Assembly (NCBI RefSeq): GCF_002090115.1
Contig: NZ_BBRK01000006.1
Location: 532,754 to 596,753 of the forward strand
Direction: 5' to 3'
DNA: 64,000 bases
From: Demequina sp. NBRC 110054
GTDB taxonomy: Bacteria > Actinomycetota > Actinomycetes > Actinomycetales > Demequinaceae
The notes under the pieces were generated by a model. That model was not told the origin of the DNA and did not search any database. It saw only the letters and a list, made by a program, of their open reading frames with translations. Each line of letters opens with the position of its first letter. Positions within the stretch are counted from its first letter, which is position 1. Shown here one piece after another: positions 5,851 to 16,393 of the stretch. The translations under genes and the position numbers were made by a program.

Positions 5851-8847
5851 TCAGCAGTCGGCCCCGGCCGCGGCCCGCGCGACGCGGGTCGCGGCCTCGA
5901 CCGCACTCACGAGAGGCTGGCGCGCTCCCTCCACCATGAGCTCGTCGCAACGGGCGTCGCCGAGGGTCACCCTCAGCGCAGACTCCGCCTCCGCGGCATC
6001 GCACGGCACCCGCCACCGGTAGGTCGACCAGCGGGAGCCCGCGGCTCCGAGCAGCCGGGCGCAGTCCTCGGGCGCGTCCGCGTGACCGAGCACCGCGGCG
6101 ACGCGCAGCGCCGGGGGCAGCGGTGCCTCCCATCCAAGGAATCCGAGCACCTCGAGGACCTCGACGGTCAAGGTCGCCGAGGTGTCGGGACGCCCGCACC
6201 GCAGCGAGATCGATGCGACGGCGGGCAGCAGCACCGCGAGGCGCAGCCCCCTGCCGAAGGCTCGCCAGCGTTCGACGAGCGCAAGGCACTCGTCCAGATG
6301 CTCCCGATCGGGCGCCACGAGCGCGCGAGAGAGCGCCGCGTTCGTCTCAAGGCGCAGCTGCGCCTCGTCGAACCGCTGTCCCTCGCACAGCGCGAGGCCT
6401 CGCACGGTCTCCTCGTCGACGACGCGGCTCATCGCTGCGTCGTCCTCGAGCGCGAAGGAGGCGACGAGGGCAACCTCGGCGACCCCGGCGCGGAGGTTCG
6501 CCTCGATCGCCCCGAGCCCGCGCCCCGCGGCCTCGTCCGCGGCACGCCGCCCCTTCTCGACCGCGTGCGCGTAGCGGCCTCGCTCCGCCTCCATCGCCGC
6601 GCTCCAGTAGTCGACCCAGAGCGTCTCCGCCACCTCGCCGGTCTCCTCGAAATGCGCCCGCGCTCGCGCGAGCCCGCGGTCGGCGCCGTCGAGGTCTCCG
6701 CTGAAGCCCGCGACAGCGCCGGCGAGCAGCTCGACCTCGCCGCGCAGCCCCGCGGGCACCTCGACGCCGTCCGCGGCCTCGAGGGAGCGCGTCACCCACG
6801 AGCGGAGCAGCAGCAGACGGCCGATCGACAGCAGGGCCCAGTTGCCCCGGCCCGCGAGCCTCATGGCAAGCCGCACGTCTCCGCGCGCGAGCGCCCGGTC
6901 GAATGCCGCGCGGGCATCGAGCAGGTGCGACTCGAGCTCGCTGGTCCACTCCGCCGTCGCGCCCTGGACCCCCTGCCCGACCCTCTCCACGAGCGCGGCG
7001 ACCCATTCGCCGTGGCGCGTCTCCCACGCGGTGAGCGCGTCGCGCAGGTTCTCGCGCCCGAACTCCCTCACGGTCTCGAGCAGCGTGTAGCGGTCCCGCT
7101 CCCTCTCGACCACCGACCGGTCGACCAGGTCGGCCAGCACGGCGGGCACATCGTCCTCGTCTAGTCCGTCGCCGGAGCAGACCGAGGTCGCGGCGGCCAG
7201 CCCGATCGGTCCCACGAAGACGGACATCCTGTCGAGCAGCGCGCGCTGCTGCGTGCTCAGCAGCTGATAGCTCCACTCGGTCGTCGCGCGCAGGGTCCGA
7301 TGCTGGGACGGGCCTCCGAGGTCGCCATCGGTGAGCAGCCGGAAGCGAGCATCGAGACCCTCGTCGAGGTCGGCCGCCGACATCCCGCCCAGGCGCGCCG
7401 CCGCGAGCTCGAGCGCGAGAGGCATCCCGTCGAGTCTGCGGCAGACCCGCACCAGGTGCGCGGCCTCGGCCGCATCCGGGACGAGCGCCCCGCCCGCGCG
7501 CCCCGCGCGTTCGAGCAGCAGGCGGCCCGAGGCGCTGGCGACGAGCGACTCCGCTGTCTCCTCCTCGGGCAGGTCCAGCGCGGGGATCCGCCACTTGTGC
7601 TCGCCGTACACATGCAGGGGCACGCGGCTCGTCGCGAGCACCCGCAGCTCCGGACATCTCGCCAGCAGCTCCTCCGCGAAGGCGGCCACGGGCTCGCTGA
7701 GGTGCTCGCAGTTGTCGAGCACGAGGAGCCCGGGCCTGTCGCGGAACCAGGCCGCGAGCGCATCGCCCGGATCGCTCTCGTACTGCTGGGGCATCCCGAT
7801 CGCTCGGCCCACGTGGATGGGCAGCGCGGCCGGGTCGGACATGCCCGCGAGCGGCACCCACCACACCGCACCGTCGCGCGCGAGCGCGTGCGCGATCCGC
7901 AGCGCGACCCGGGTCTTGCCCGCGCCGCCGGGTCCCACGATGGTGACGAGCGGCTCGCTCTCCACGAGCTCCGTCAGTCCCTCGACGTGCGCCTCTCGAC
8001 CGATCAGCGCCGTGCGCTCCCTCGGCAGTCGCGTCGCGGGACTCGGCCGCGCAGGCACGTCCGGCGTGGGGGACTGAGGAAGCTCCTCGCGGAGCATCCT
8101 CAGATGCAGCGCCGCCAAGTCGGGTCCCGGATCCAGGCCGAGCTCCTCCGCGAGGCTCTCGCGGAGCGTCTCGAACTCCTGCAACGCGGTCGAGCGCCTG
8201 CCTGCGCGCCAGAGCGCCTCCATGCGGAGCGCGGCGACGCGCTCGTCGTGCGGCTCGTCGCGCGCGAGCGACTCGAGCTCGGCGAGCGTCTCCTGTGGCG
8301 ATCCTTCCGCGATGCGCTCGGCGCACCAGCCCTTGCGAGCCTCGCGGTGGAGCGTGTCGAGCCTCGCGGCCTCGGCCCGCGCGAAGGTCTGCGCAATCCC
8401 GGCATAGGGCTCGCCGCGCCAGCGCACGAGCGCGTCCGCGAACGTCGCACCCGGCTCGCCGTGCATCGCGGCAGCGACCGCGGCCTCGAAGGCACCCACG
8501 TCGGTCGCCTCGTGCTCGAGCGCGAGCACGTAGCCCGAGGCACGCGTCAGCAGCGTCTGCCACTCATCGCCCTCACCGGGCTCGAGGAGCCTCCGCAGCT
8601 GCGAGATGTAGGTCTGCACGATCTTGGAGGCGGACGCCGGCGGCTCGTCCTCCCACAGCGCGTCGAGGATGCGCTCCACCGGGACGATGCGGCCGGCGTG
8701 GATCGCGAGCAGCGCCAGGAGGGCCCGGCGTCCCTCTCCCTGGACCGCGAGCAGCTCGCCGTCCCGCACGATGCGGACGTCCTCGAACAGCTCGATCGCG
8801 GGCGCGGCGGAATCCGCCTCGGCGTACGCCCGCATCGTCTCGACCAT
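5851..8847 (-). CDS. SARP/AfsR-family regulator with NB-ARC and C-terminal repeats
   Basis: A 998-residue cytoplasmic transcription factor. Residues about 18-110 form the OmpR-like winged helix (RRALLALLAIHAGRIVPVER, then ALWEDEPP), and residues about 115-250 form the bacterial transcriptional activator (BTAD) domain. An AAA/NB-ARC ATPase follows with Walker A GPGGAGKT at 305-312 and a Walker B-like run (LLVLDNCEH). The C-terminal third is helical and TPR-like. The architecture matches large SARP proteins such as AfsR, which activate secondary-metabolite or developmental genes. No biosynthetic cluster is visible in this window, so its target is unknown; the only close candidate is the small peptide gene that converges on it. 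GGGGGCGC precedes the ATG and may be the ribosome site. Confidence 0.92.
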   Translation of the reverse strand: MVETMRAYAEADSAAPAIELFEDVRIVRDGELLAVQGEGRRALLALLAIHAGRIVPVERILDALWEDEPPASASKIVQTYISQLRRLLEPGEGDEWQTLLTRASGYVLALEHEATDVGAFEAAVAAAMHGEPGATFADALVRWRGEPYAGIAQTFARAEAARLDTLHREARKGWCAERIAEGSPQETLAELESLARDEPHDERVAALRMEALWRAGRRSTALQEFETLRESLAEELGLDPGPDLAALHLRMLREELPQSPTPDVPARPSPATRLPRERTALIGREAHVEGLTELVESEPLVTIVGPGGAGKTRVALRIAHALARDGAVWWVPLAGMSDPAALPIHVGRAIGMPQQYESDPGDALAAWFRDRPGLLVLDNCEHLSEPVAAFAEELLARCPELRVLATSRVPLHVYGEHKWRIPALDLPEEETAESLVASASGRLLLERAGRAGGALVPDAAEAAHLVRVCRRLDGMPLALELAAARLGGMSAADLDEGLDARFRLLTDGDLGGPSQHRTLRATTEWSYQLLSTQQRALLDRMSVFVGPIGLAAATSVCSGDGLDEDDVPAVLADLVDRSVVERERDRYTLLETVREFGRENLRDALTAWETRHGEWVAALVERVGQGVQGATAEWTSELESHLLDARAAFDRALARGDVRLAMRLAGRGNWALLSIGRLLLLRSWVTRSLEAADGVEVPAGLRGEVELLAGAVAGFSGDLDGADRGLARARAHFEETGEVAETLWVDYWSAAMEAERGRYAHAVEKGRRAADEAAGRGLGAIEANLRAGVAEVALVASFALEDDAAMSRVVDEETVRGLALCEGQRFDEAQLRLETNAALSRALVAPDREHLDECLALVERWRAFGRGLRLAVLLPAVASISLRCGRPDTSATLTVEVLEVLGFLGWEAPLPPALRVAAVLGHADAPEDCARLLGAAGSRWSTYRWRVPCDAAEAESALRVTLGDARCDELMVEGARQPLVSAVEAATRVARAAAGADC

Positions 8848-8997
8848 GAGCGCCCCCAGTCACGGCGCGCCTCGCGCCGCCTCCCCCTGTTGACACATCC
8901 ACTGTAAGTCTTGAGAACGATCCGCGCAGAGGTTCCGGTCGACCGTGGCGACGGGGAACCCGAGCCTCGCTTGCATCGTCCGGGGGGACGTGGCGCG

Positions 8998-10074
8998 TCA
9001 GCGGACGAGCGTCGCCTGTCCCAGGACCCGCGTGCCCGCGTAGACGACGAGGCTCTGACCGGCCGCGATGCCGCGGGTCGGCTCGTCGAGGTGGACGACG
9101 ATGCGGTCACCCTCGCGGGTGACGACGCCGGGCAGCGGGACGCCGTGCGCGCGCACCTGCGCCTCACAGCGCGTCGGCGCGTCGGCGGGAACGTCCGGCG
9201 CGAGCCACACGGCCTTCTCCCCCACGAGCGTCGAGACCGACAGCAGCGTCTCCGGACCGACCGTGACGACGTTGCGGGCCGTGTCGACGCCGGTCACGTA
9301 GCGCGGCTTTCCGTCGACTGCCGGGTTGCCGAGCCCGAGGCCCTTGCGCTGGCCGACCGTATACGCGTACGCACCCGTGTGCGCGCCGACGACCTCGCCG
9401 TCCTGGTCGACGATCGCTCCGGGACGCTCGCCCAGCTCGCGCTCGAGGAAGCCCTTCGTGTCGCCGTCGGCGACGAAGCAGATGTCGTACGAGTCCGGCT
9501 TGTTGGAGACTCCGAGCCCACGCGCGGCGGCCTCGGCGCGCACCTCGGACTTCGAGGCAACCGCGCCCAGCGGGAACATCGAGCGGGCGAGCCGATCGGG
9601 GCCCATCACCGCGAGCACGTAGGACTGGTCCTTGGCCGCGTCGGCCGCGCGATGGAGCTCGCGCACGCCGTCCTCGCGCAGGTCGATCCGCGCGTAGTGG
9701 CCGGTCGCGACCGCGTCGAAGCCGAGCGCCGACGCGCGCTCCAGAAGCGTGTCGAACTTGATGTGCTCGTTGCAGCGCACGCACGGGTTCGGGGTGCGGC
9801 CCGCCTCGTACTCGGACAGGAAGTCGGCGACGACGGTGTCGTGGAACTCGTCGCTCAGGTCCCACACGTAGTACGGGATGCCGAGGATGTCAGCGGCGCG
9901 GCGCGCGTCGTTCGCGTCCTCGATCGAGCAGCAGCCGCGGCTCCCAGAACGGTAGAGGTCGCGATTGCGGCTGAGGGCCATGTGGACCGCGGTGACGTCG
10001 TGACCCGCGTCGACGGCGCGCGCGGCCGCGACGGCGGAGTCGACTCCGCCGGACAGGGCTGCGAGCACGCGCAT
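8998..10074 (-). CDS. mnmA: tRNA-specific 2-thiouridylase MnmA
   Basis: A 358-residue ATP-dependent enzyme that thiolates U34 of tRNAs for Lys, Glu and Gln, receiving sulfur from a cysteine desulfurase. The pyrophosphatase P-loop SGGVDS is at residues 8-13. The catalytic cysteine is C98 in [12 protein letters not shown], and the second active-site cysteine is C199 in [10 protein letters not shown]. The [13 protein letters not shown] segment near residue 47 is one I associate with actinobacterial members. The length is normal. In other actinobacteria mnmA usually sits just downstream of the cysteine desulfurase gene. Here the desulfurase gene is 16 kb away on the same strand, with the hut and MMPL regions in between. 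Confidence 0.96.
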   Translation of the reverse strand: MRVLAALSGGVDSAVAAARAVDAGHDVTAVHMALSRNRDLYRSGSRGCCSIEDANDARRAADILGIPYYVWDLSDEFHDTVVADFLSEYEAGRTPNPCVRCNEHIKFDTLLERASALGFDAVATGHYARIDLREDGVRELHRAADAAKDQSYVLAVMGPDRLARSMFPLGAVASKSEVRAEAAARGLGVSNKPDSYDICFVADGDTKGFLERELGERPGAIVDQDGEVVGAHTGAYAYTVGQRKGLGLGNPAVDGKPRYVTGVDTARNVVTVGPETLLSVSTLVGEKAVWLAPDVPADAPTRCEAQVRAHGVPLPGVVTREGDRIVVHLDEPTRGIAAGQSLVVYAGTRVLGQATLVR

Positions 10075-10172
10075 GGGGACCTCTTCGGATCGTTCGGGGA
10101 CCCGACAAGTCTACGTGGAGCCCAGGGTCCTCCCCCGTGCTGCCGCCGGCGGCCGCGTGCCCGACGTGCGCC

Positions 10173-10775
10173 CTACGTTCCGCTCGTTGTCGTCTCTGAG
10201 CTCTCGAACTCCCCCAGGTTCGTCTCGGCGTTGCCAGGCCTCGCCATCCGGACCATGCGGAGAGCCCCCTTGGCGAGCAGCGCACCCAGCAGGGCGCCTA
10301 CGACGGCGAGAATCACATCGTCCACCGAGGCGACTCGACCGGTCGCGAGCGCGAATTGCGCGGTCTCGATCGCGATCACGAGCACGAGCCCCGCGAGCAC
10401 GCTGCGACCGATGCCCCAACGCGCGTCGATCGCCAGCAGGAGGCCGAGCGGAACGAACATGGCGACGTTGCCACCGATCTGGACGAACGGCACCTGCCAC
10501 CACACGCTGTTCGCGATCAGCTCCACGATCTCAGCGAAGGGGACGAGCGAGACGGAGCGCGGACCGGCGTCGAACGTGGGCGAGAGTGTGAGCGAGGCGA
10601 CGCAGAGCACCCACGCGAGCAGCCCCCCGGAGCGGAGGATGCGAAGCACCGGACGGGGCCGACGACGCTGGGCCGGGATTCCCAGCACCGCGAGCGCGAC
10701 GAGCGCGAACGCGCACCCGCTGAGGATGAGCATCGACTGCAGCTCGCCACCGAAAGCGCGCCACAACTGCACCAT
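10173..10775 (-). CDS. VanZ-like membrane protein
   Basis: A 200-residue integral membrane protein with about five hydrophobic segments. The central part, NVAMFVPLGLLLAIDARWG, followed by an acidic ETAQF segment and SVDDVILAVVGALLGALLA, is the pattern of the VanZ family. VanZ itself gives low-level teicoplanin resistance, but most chromosomal members have no known function, and resistance should not be assumed here. It is on the same strand as mnmA, about 98 nt upstream of it, and may be transcribed with it. Confidence 0.8.
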   Translation of the reverse strand: MVQLWRAFGGELQSMLILSGCAFALVALAVLGIPAQRRRPRPVLRILRSGGLLAWVLCVASLTLSPTFDAGPRSVSLVPFAEIVELIANSVWWQVPFVQIGGNVAMFVPLGLLLAIDARWGIGRSVLAGLVLVIAIETAQFALATGRVASVDDVILAVVGALLGALLAKGALRMVRMARPGNAETNLGEFESSETTTSGT

Positions 10776-10849
10776 CCGAGCCCCCGATCGACGTCGCCCC
10801 TGCGTGAAGGCTAGATGCCCCCTTCACCACACGATGCGATCGACACACG

Positions 10850-11656
10850 TCAGGCCTTCCGCGCCCCGATGCGGCGGCCCAGCTCGGCCGCATCGCGGGT
10901 CACCTCCTCGACGAGCGTCCCCCGCCGCTCGTCGTCGATCCGCGCCGAGTCGAAGGTGACCGCGATCGCCGCGATCGGCCAGCCTGCGTGGTCGCGCACG
11001 GGCACGGCGACCGAGGCGAGGCCCGCGGTCACGGAACCGTCCTCCCACGCGAATCCGCGCGCCCGCGTGAGCCGCACGAGCTCCTTGAGCTCGCGGTAGG
11101 ACCCCGGAGACCCCTCGGGCGCCGACTCGAACGCAGCCGTCGACGGAAAGGTCGCGCGCACCTGGGCGTCGGGCAGCGCGGACAGGATCGCGCGCCCCGA
11201 GGCGGTTGCGAGCGCGCTGAGCCTCACCCCGACGTCGGTGATCAGCGTGGGGCGGCGGGGCGCGCGCTCCTCGACGATGTAGACGACGTCCCGTCCCTCG
11301 AGCACCGCGAGGTGCGCGGACTCCCCGACGCGGTCGACGAGCCCCGCGAGCACCGGGGCGCCGAGCCGGGCGAGCGGCTGCTGCCGCGAGTAGCCAGACC
11401 CCAGCTCGTAGGCCGCGACGCCCAGGCCATAGCGCGACTCCTCGGGCAGATGGACCACGTAGCCGTGCTCGACCATCGCGGACAGCTGCCGGTACAGGGA
11501 CGCGCGAGGCACTCCCAGAGCCGAGGCGAGGTGCCCCGCGGTCACGGGGCCGCGTTGGCGCGCGAGGTGGGTGAGGATCGTGAGCGCCTGGTCGACCGCG
11601 GGGGCCGCCGGGCGCGCGCCACCCGCCCCGCCAGGGGCCTCCCGATCCTCCGCCAC
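10850..11656 (-). CDS. IclR-family regulator, probable control of the hut operon
   Basis: A 268-residue protein that starts with GTG. Residues about 24-75 form the IclR winged helix (ALTILTHLARQRGPVTAGHL, then LGVPRASLYRQLSAMVEHGYV). The C-terminal effector domain follows and includes the typical ATASGRAILSALPD segment. It is divergent from hutH with a 77-nt gap, and that gap contains an almost perfect 16-bp palindrome. This arrangement suggests that it represses or activates the histidine-utilisation operon in response to a pathway intermediate such as urocanate. The ligand and the direction of control are inference. Confidence 0.92.
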   Translation of the reverse strand: MAEDREAPGGAGGARPAAPAVDQALTILTHLARQRGPVTAGHLASALGVPRASLYRQLSAMVEHGYVVHLPEESRYGLGVAAYELGSGYSRQQPLARLGAPVLAGLVDRVGESAHLAVLEGRDVVYIVEERAPRRPTLITDVGVRLSALATASGRAILSALPDAQVRATFPSTAAFESAPEGSPGSYRELKELVRLTRARGFAWEDGSVTAGLASVAVPVRDHAGWPIAAIAVTFDSARIDDERRGTLVEEVTRDAAELGRRIGARKA

Positions 11657-11663
11657 GGCTCCA

Positions 11664-11679
11664 GTCTCACATATGAGAC
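11664..11679. promoter_or_regulatory. Probable IclR operator upstream of hut
   Basis: GTCTCACATATGAGAC is a 16-bp palindrome with seven of eight pairs matched. It lies 8 nt from the IclR gene's start and 54 nt before hutH, well placed to control both directions. Confidence 0.6.
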
Positions 11680-11733
11680 ACAGGCATAGCGAAGCGCGAC
11701 CGAAACGCGCCCCCGGGGCCCTTTCATGAACCC

Positions 11734-13311
11734 ATGACCCTCATCGACGCCACCGCCCTCGACCCGGCGGTCCACACCGTGACGCTCGGCTCCGGCGCGC
11801 CCTCGCCCGCCGACGTGGTCGCGGTCGCGCGACACGACGCGCGCCTCACGATCGATCCCGCCGCGCTCGCGGCGATGGCCCAGTCCCGCTCGGTGATCGA
11901 CGCGCTCGCCGCCGATCCGAAGCCGCACTACGGGGTCAGCACCGGCTTCGGCGCGCTCGCCACGACGTTCATCGACCGCGACCGACGCCGCCAGCTCCAG
12001 CTCAGCCTGGTCCGCTCGCACGCCGCCGGCTCGGGCCCCGAGGTCGAGCGCGAGGTGATCCGCGCCCTCACGATGCTGCGCCTGTCGACGCTCCTGACGG
12101 GACGCACCGGCGCGCGCCCGGACGTCGCCGAGACCTACGCCGCGATGCTGAACGCCGGCATCACGCCGGTCGTGCACGAGTACGGCTCCCTGGGCTGCTC
12201 GGGCGACCTCGCCCCGCTGTCCCACGTCGCTCTCGCCGCGATCGGCGAGGGCCCGGTGCGCGACGGCCACGGCTACGCGATGGACGCCGCCACCGCCCTG
12301 CGGGCCGCCGGCATCGAGCCGCTCGTGCTCGAGGAGAAGGAGGGCCTCGCCCTCATCAATGGCACCGACGGCATGCTCGGGCAGCTGCTGCTCGCGCTCG
12401 CCGACCTCGACCGCCTCGTGACGACGGCCGACGTGACCGCCGCCATGAGCGTCGAGTCGCTGCTCGGCACAGACGCAACGTTCGCCTCCGACCTGCAGGC
12501 CCTGCGCCCGCACCCCGGCGTCGGCGCCTCGGCGCACAACCTCACTCGCGTGCTCGAGGGCTCCGGGATCGTCGCGAGCCACCGCGGACCCGACTGCACC
12601 CGGGTGCAGGACGCCTATTCGCTGCGCTGCGCGCCGCAGGTCGCCGGCGCGGTTCGGGACACGATGGCGCACGCGTGGCTCGTGGCCAACCGCGAGCTCG
12701 CGTCCGCGGTCGACAACCCCGTCGTCATGCCGGACGGCCGGGTCGAGTCGAACGGCTCCTTCCACGGCGCCCCGGTCGCGTACGTCCTCGACTTCCTCGC
12801 CATCGCGGTCGCGGACCTCGCGAGCATGTCCGAGCGCCGCATCGACCGGATGCTCGACCCGTCCCGCAACCACGGCCTCACGCCGTTCCTGGCGCACGAG
12901 GTCGGCGTCGACTCGGGCCTCATGATCGCGCAGTACACCGCCGCGGGCATCGTGTCCGAGCTCAAGCGCCTCGCCAACCCCGCCTCGACAGACTCGATCC
13001 CGTCTTCCGCGATGCAGGAGGACCACGTGTCGATGGGCTGGCACGCCGCACGCAAGCTCCGCACGGCGATCGATGGGCTGAGCCGCGTGCTCGGCATCGA
13101 GCTGCTCGCCGCCTCGCGCGCCCAGGCCCTGCGCGCCCCTCTCGAGCCCTCCCCCGCCACGGCGGCCGCCGCCGCGCTCGTGGCCGAGGCCGCCGCGCCC
13201 GGCGGGGACCGCTTCCTCGCGCCCGAGATCGACGCCGCCGCGACCGCAGTCCGCGAGGGCCACGTGCTCGCCGCGGTCGAGGAGACCATCGGCCGCCTCG
13301 CCCGCGCCTGA
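11734..13311 (+). CDS. hutH: Histidine ammonia-lyase
   Basis: A 525-residue enzyme that converts L-histidine to urocanate and ammonia, the first step of histidine breakdown. The electrophilic MIO cofactor forms from the tripeptide at residues 155-157, seen here as Cys-Ser-Gly in [15 protein letters not shown] rather than the more familiar Ala-Ser-Gly. From memory Cys-Ser-Gly also occurs in Streptomyces enzymes, so activity is expected. Other family signatures are HYGVSTGFG near the N-terminus and [15 protein letters not shown] near the C-terminus. No clear Shine-Dalgarno site precedes the ATG, so initiation may be weak or leaderless. It is the first gene of a five-gene rightward operon and is divergent from the IclR gene. 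Confidence 0.97.
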   Translation: MTLIDATALDPAVHTVTLGSGAPSPADVVAVARHDARLTIDPAALAAMAQSRSVIDALAADPKPHYGVSTGFGALATTFIDRDRRRQLQLSLVRSHAAGSGPEVEREVIRALTMLRLSTLLTGRTGARPDVAETYAAMLNAGITPVVHEYGSLGCSGDLAPLSHVALAAIGEGPVRDGHGYAMDAATALRAAGIEPLVLEEKEGLALINGTDGMLGQLLLALADLDRLVTTADVTAAMSVESLLGTDATFASDLQALRPHPGVGASAHNLTRVLEGSGIVASHRGPDCTRVQDAYSLRCAPQVAGAVRDTMAHAWLVANRELASAVDNPVVMPDGRVESNGSFHGAPVAYVLDFLAIAVADLASMSERRIDRMLDPSRNHGLTPFLAHEVGVDSGLMIAQYTAAGIVSELKRLANPASTDSIPSSAMQEDHVSMGWHAARKLRTAIDGLSRVLGIELLAASRAQALRAPLEPSPATAAAAALVAEAAAPGGDRFLAPEIDAAATAVREGHVLAAVEETIGRLARA

Positions 13312-13403
13312 GCGACCACGCCGACCACGCCAGGCCCGCCCCGATTGCCAGCCCACCCCGACGCCCAGACCCGCACCAGCCGACACCCCGCCCAGGAGAT
13401 CGC

Positions 13404-15098
13404 ATGACAGCCACCGACACCGCCCGCATCGTCCGTGCCGCTCGAGGCACCGAGCTCTCCGCCAAGTCCTGGCAGACCGAGGCGCCCCTGCGCATGCTCA
13501 TGAACAACCTGGACCCCGAGGTCGCGGAGCGGCCCGAGGACCTCGTCGTCTACGGCGGCACCGGCCGCGCGGCGCGCAGCTGGGAGGCGTACGACGCGAT
13601 CGTCGCGACCCTGCGCGACCTCGAGGCCGACGAGACCCTCCTGGTGCAGTCGGGCAAGCCCGTCGGAGTGTTCCGCACGCACGAGTGGGCACCCAGGGTG
13701 CTGATCGCGAACTCCAACCTCGTGGGCGACTGGGCCACGTGGCCCGAATTCAGGCGCCTCGAGGCCGAGGGACTCATGATGTACGGCCAGATGACGGCCG
13801 GCTCGTGGATCTACATCGGCACGCAGGGCATCCTCCAGGGCACGTACGAGACCTTCGCCGCGGCCGCGCGTCAGCGCGCCGAGCGCGAGGGCCGCGATCC
13901 CTCGACCGCGACCCTCCGAGGGACGCTGACCCTCACGGGAGGCGCGGGCGGCATGGGCGGCGCGCAGCCGCTCGCGGTCACGCTCAACGAGGGCGCGTGC
14001 CTGATCGTCGACGTGGACCGCTCGCGCCTCGAGCGCCGCGTGGATCACGGCTACCTCGACGTCGTCGCCTCGGACCTGGACGATGCGATCGCCCGGGCGG
14101 TCTCGGCGCGCACCGAGGGCCGGGCACTGTCGGTCGGCGTGGTCGGCAACGCCGCCGAGGCCTTCCCCGAGCTGCTGCGCCGCGGGGTTCCGATCGACCT
14201 GGTCACGGACCAGACCTCGGCCCACGACCCGCTGTCCTACCTGCCGATCGGCTACACCGTCGAGGAGTGGCACCACCGCGCCGCGGCCGACCCCGAGCGG
14301 TTCACCCTCGACGCTCGCGCCGCCATGGCGAAGCACGTCGAGGCCATGGTCGGGTTCAAAGACGTTGGTGCCGACGTATTCGACTACGGCAACTCGATCC
14401 GCGCCGAGGCGAAGCTGGGCGGCTACGACCGGGCCTTCGACTTCCCCGGCTTCGTGCCCGCCTACATCCGACCCCAGTTCGAGGAGGGCCGCGGCCCGTT
14501 CCGCTGGGCCGCGCTGTCGGGCGACCCCGAGGACATCGCCAAGACCGACAAGGCGCTCATGGAGCTCTTCCCCGAGCACGAGTCGCTGCACCGGTGGCTC
14601 AAGGCCGCGGGCGAGAAGGTCCACTTCGAGGGTCTTCCGGCACGCATCTGCTGGCTCGGCTACCAGGAGCGACACCTCGCGGGACTCAAGTTCAACGAGA
14701 TGGTCGCGAGCGGCGAGCTGTCCGCGCCGATCGTCATCGGACGCGACCACCTGGACTCCGGATCGGTCGCCTCGCCGTACCGCGAGACCGAGGGCATGAA
14801 GGACGGCTCGGATGCGATCGCCGACTGGCCGCTGCTCAACGCCCTGCTCAACACCGCCTCGGGCGCGACGTGGGTGTCGCTGCACCACGGTGGCGGCGTG
14901 GGCATCGGCCGCTCGATCCACGCGGGCCAGGTCATCGTCGCCGATGGCACCGACCTCGCGGCGGAGAAGATCGCGCGGGTGCTGGTCAACGACCCTGGCA
15001 CGGGCGTGATGCGCCACGTCGACGCCGGCTACGACCACGCCAAGGACGTCGCCCGCGAGCGCGGTCTGCGGGTGCCCATGATGGAGGCGGGCGAGTGA
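13404..15098 (+). CDS. hutU: Urocanate hydratase
   Basis: A 564-residue NAD-dependent enzyme that hydrates urocanate to imidazolonepropionate, step two of the pathway. Characteristic segments are [19 protein letters not shown] near the N-terminus, a glycine-rich NAD-binding loop ([20 protein letters not shown]), [12 protein letters not shown] in the middle and [15 protein letters not shown] towards the C-terminus. The length is that of the family. AGGAG lies 5 nt before the ATG. It follows hutH after 92 nt, and its stop overlaps the start of the next gene by 4 nt (GTGA), so translation is coupled. Confidence 0.97.
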   Translation: MTATDTARIVRAARGTELSAKSWQTEAPLRMLMNNLDPEVAERPEDLVVYGGTGRAARSWEAYDAIVATLRDLEADETLLVQSGKPVGVFRTHEWAPRVLIANSNLVGDWATWPEFRRLEAEGLMMYGQMTAGSWIYIGTQGILQGTYETFAAAARQRAEREGRDPSTATLRGTLTLTGGAGGMGGAQPLAVTLNEGACLIVDVDRSRLERRVDHGYLDVVASDLDDAIARAVSARTEGRALSVGVVGNAAEAFPELLRRGVPIDLVTDQTSAHDPLSYLPIGYTVEEWHHRAAADPERFTLDARAAMAKHVEAMVGFKDVGADVFDYGNSIRAEAKLGGYDRAFDFPGFVPAYIRPQFEEGRGPFRWAALSGDPEDIAKTDKALMELFPEHESLHRWLKAAGEKVHFEGLPARICWLGYQERHLAGLKFNEMVASGELSAPIVIGRDHLDSGSVASPYRETEGMKDGSDAIADWPLLNALLNTASGATWVSLHHGGGVGIGRSIHAGQVIVADGTDLAAEKIARVLVNDPGTGVMRHVDAGYDHAKDVARERGLRVPMMEAGE

Positions 15099-16393
15099 CG
15101 GCTGTCGAGACCGACGAGGCCATCCACGAGGGGGCCGGCACCGTGACGCGGGTCCTCGATCCCGTCGCGGCGCTCGCAGAGCTCGCGCCGATCGGCCGCG
15201 ACGAGGCGCGAGGCGGGTGGTCGCGCCACCTGCTCGACGACGCGGACCAGAAGATGCGCGAGTGGTTCTTCAACACGGCAGTTTCACTGGGTTTGGATGT
15301 CGAAGGCGATCGCAACGCCAACCAATGGGCGGCATGGAGCCCGGAGGGAGCGACCGGCCCCGCAGTCGGCACGGGCTCCCACCTGGACTCCGTGCCGGGC
15401 GGAGGACCGCTCGATGGCCCACTCGGAGTCGTCTCGTCGCTCGCCGCCGTGTCACGCCTCATGGACGAGGGTCACCGGCCCACTCGCCCGATCCGCATCG
15501 CCAACTTCGCGGAGGAGGAGGGCGCGCGCTTCGGCGTGCCGTGCCTGGGTTCGCAGCTGCTGTGCGGCGAGCTCGCCGCAGAGCGCGTCGGGCCGCTCAC
15601 CGACAGCGCGGGCGTCTCCGCGAGCGAGGTGCTGCGCGAGGCCGGCTTCGACCCGCAGACGATCGGCGCGGACCCATCTCGCCTGGCAGATCTCGCGATG
15701 TACGTCGAGCTGCACGTCGAGCAGGGACGCCAGCTCGCCCCGCTCGACGCTCCCGTGGGCCTCGCGACGGGCATCCTCGCGCACGGCCGCTGGCGGGTGA
15801 CGATCACGGGCCGTGGAGACCACGCGGGCGCGACCGAGCTGGACTCGCGTCACGACCCGATGCTCGTCGCGTCATCCGCGATCCAGGCGGCGCGCGCCCG
15901 GGCGCTGCTCGCGGATCCCCGGACGAAGGCACGTGCAACGGTCGGCAAGCTCCAGGTGGTGCCCGGGGGCTCGAACGCGATCGCATCCGAGGTGCGGCTG
16001 TGGCTCGACGCTCGCGCCGAGCATGACGACGAGGTGCGCGCCCTGGTGGCCGACGTCGTCGCGGACGCGCGCAAGGCCGCGCGCGGCGAGGGCTGCGAGA
16101 TCGAAGTCTCCGAAGAGTCGTTCAGCACCAGGGTGACGTTCGACGTCGACCTCACCGACCGACTGCACGCGGCGATCTCCCCTCACCTCGGAATCGTCCC
16201 TCGTATCCCCACGGGCGCGGGCCACGACGCGGGCATCCTCGCCGGGTACATCCCGACGGCGATGCTGTTCGTCCGCAACCCGGACGGCGTCTCCCACTCC
16301 CCGCACGAGGGTGCCTCCGACGACGACATCCGCGCCGGAGTGGGCGCCCTCACCGACGCGCTGCGCGCGCTCACGAGCCCGGAGCACCCATGA
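15095..16393 (+). CDS. M20-family amidohydrolase, probable N-formylglutamate deformylase of the hut pathway
   Basis: A 432-residue metal-dependent amidase of the allantoate amidohydrolase / N-carbamoyl-L-amino-acid hydrolase type. It starts at a GTG overlapping the hutU stop. Metal ligands are visible: H96 and D98-like residues in [10 protein letters not shown]107 in GGPLDGPLG, the Glu pair at 141-142 in [11 protein letters not shown], a His in YVELHVEQG, and a His near the C-terminus in HSPHEGAS. The substrate is inferred from position. HutF releases ammonia and leaves N-formylglutamate, and a deformylase must then yield glutamate and formate. No hutG is present, and this gene sits where hutG would be expected. 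Allantoate or carbamoyl substrates cannot be excluded. Confidence 0.85.
   Translation: MTAVETDEAIHEGAGTVTRVLDPVAALAELAPIGRDEARGGWSRHLLDDADQKMREWFFNTAVSLGLDVEGDRNANQWAAWSPEGATGPAVGTGSHLDSVPGGGPLDGPLGVVSSLAAVSRLMDEGHRPTRPIRIANFAEEEGARFGVPCLGSQLLCGELAAERVGPLTDSAGVSASEVLREAGFDPQTIGADPSRLADLAMYVELHVEQGRQLAPLDAPVGLATGILAHGRWRVTITGRGDHAGATELDSRHDPMLVASSAIQAARARALLADPRTKARATVGKLQVVPGGSNAIASEVRLWLDARAEHDDEVRALVADVVADARKAARGEGCEIEVSEESFSTRVTFDVDLTDRLHAAISPHLGIVPRIPTGAGHDAGILAGYIPTAMLFVRNPDGVSHSPHEGASDDDIRAGVGALTDALRALTSPEHP

Noticed and set aside
8890..8895. A TTGACA promoter element before 8998
   Set aside because: It lies on the plus strand with no matching -10 at 16-18 nt and no plus-strand gene downstream.
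10173..10775. Glycopeptide resistance gene
   Set aside because: Only a VanZ-like fold is seen. No vanHAX-type genes are present and most VanZ relatives do not give resistance.
12196..12204. HutH inactive because the MIO Ala is Cys
   Set aside because: Cys-Ser-Gly is, as far as I recall, found in functional actinobacterial histidine ammonia-lyases, and the rest of the enzyme is intact.
12615..15038. An 807-codon minus-strand frame across hutH and hutU
   Set aside because: It has no recognisable motif and overlaps two well-defined enzymes.
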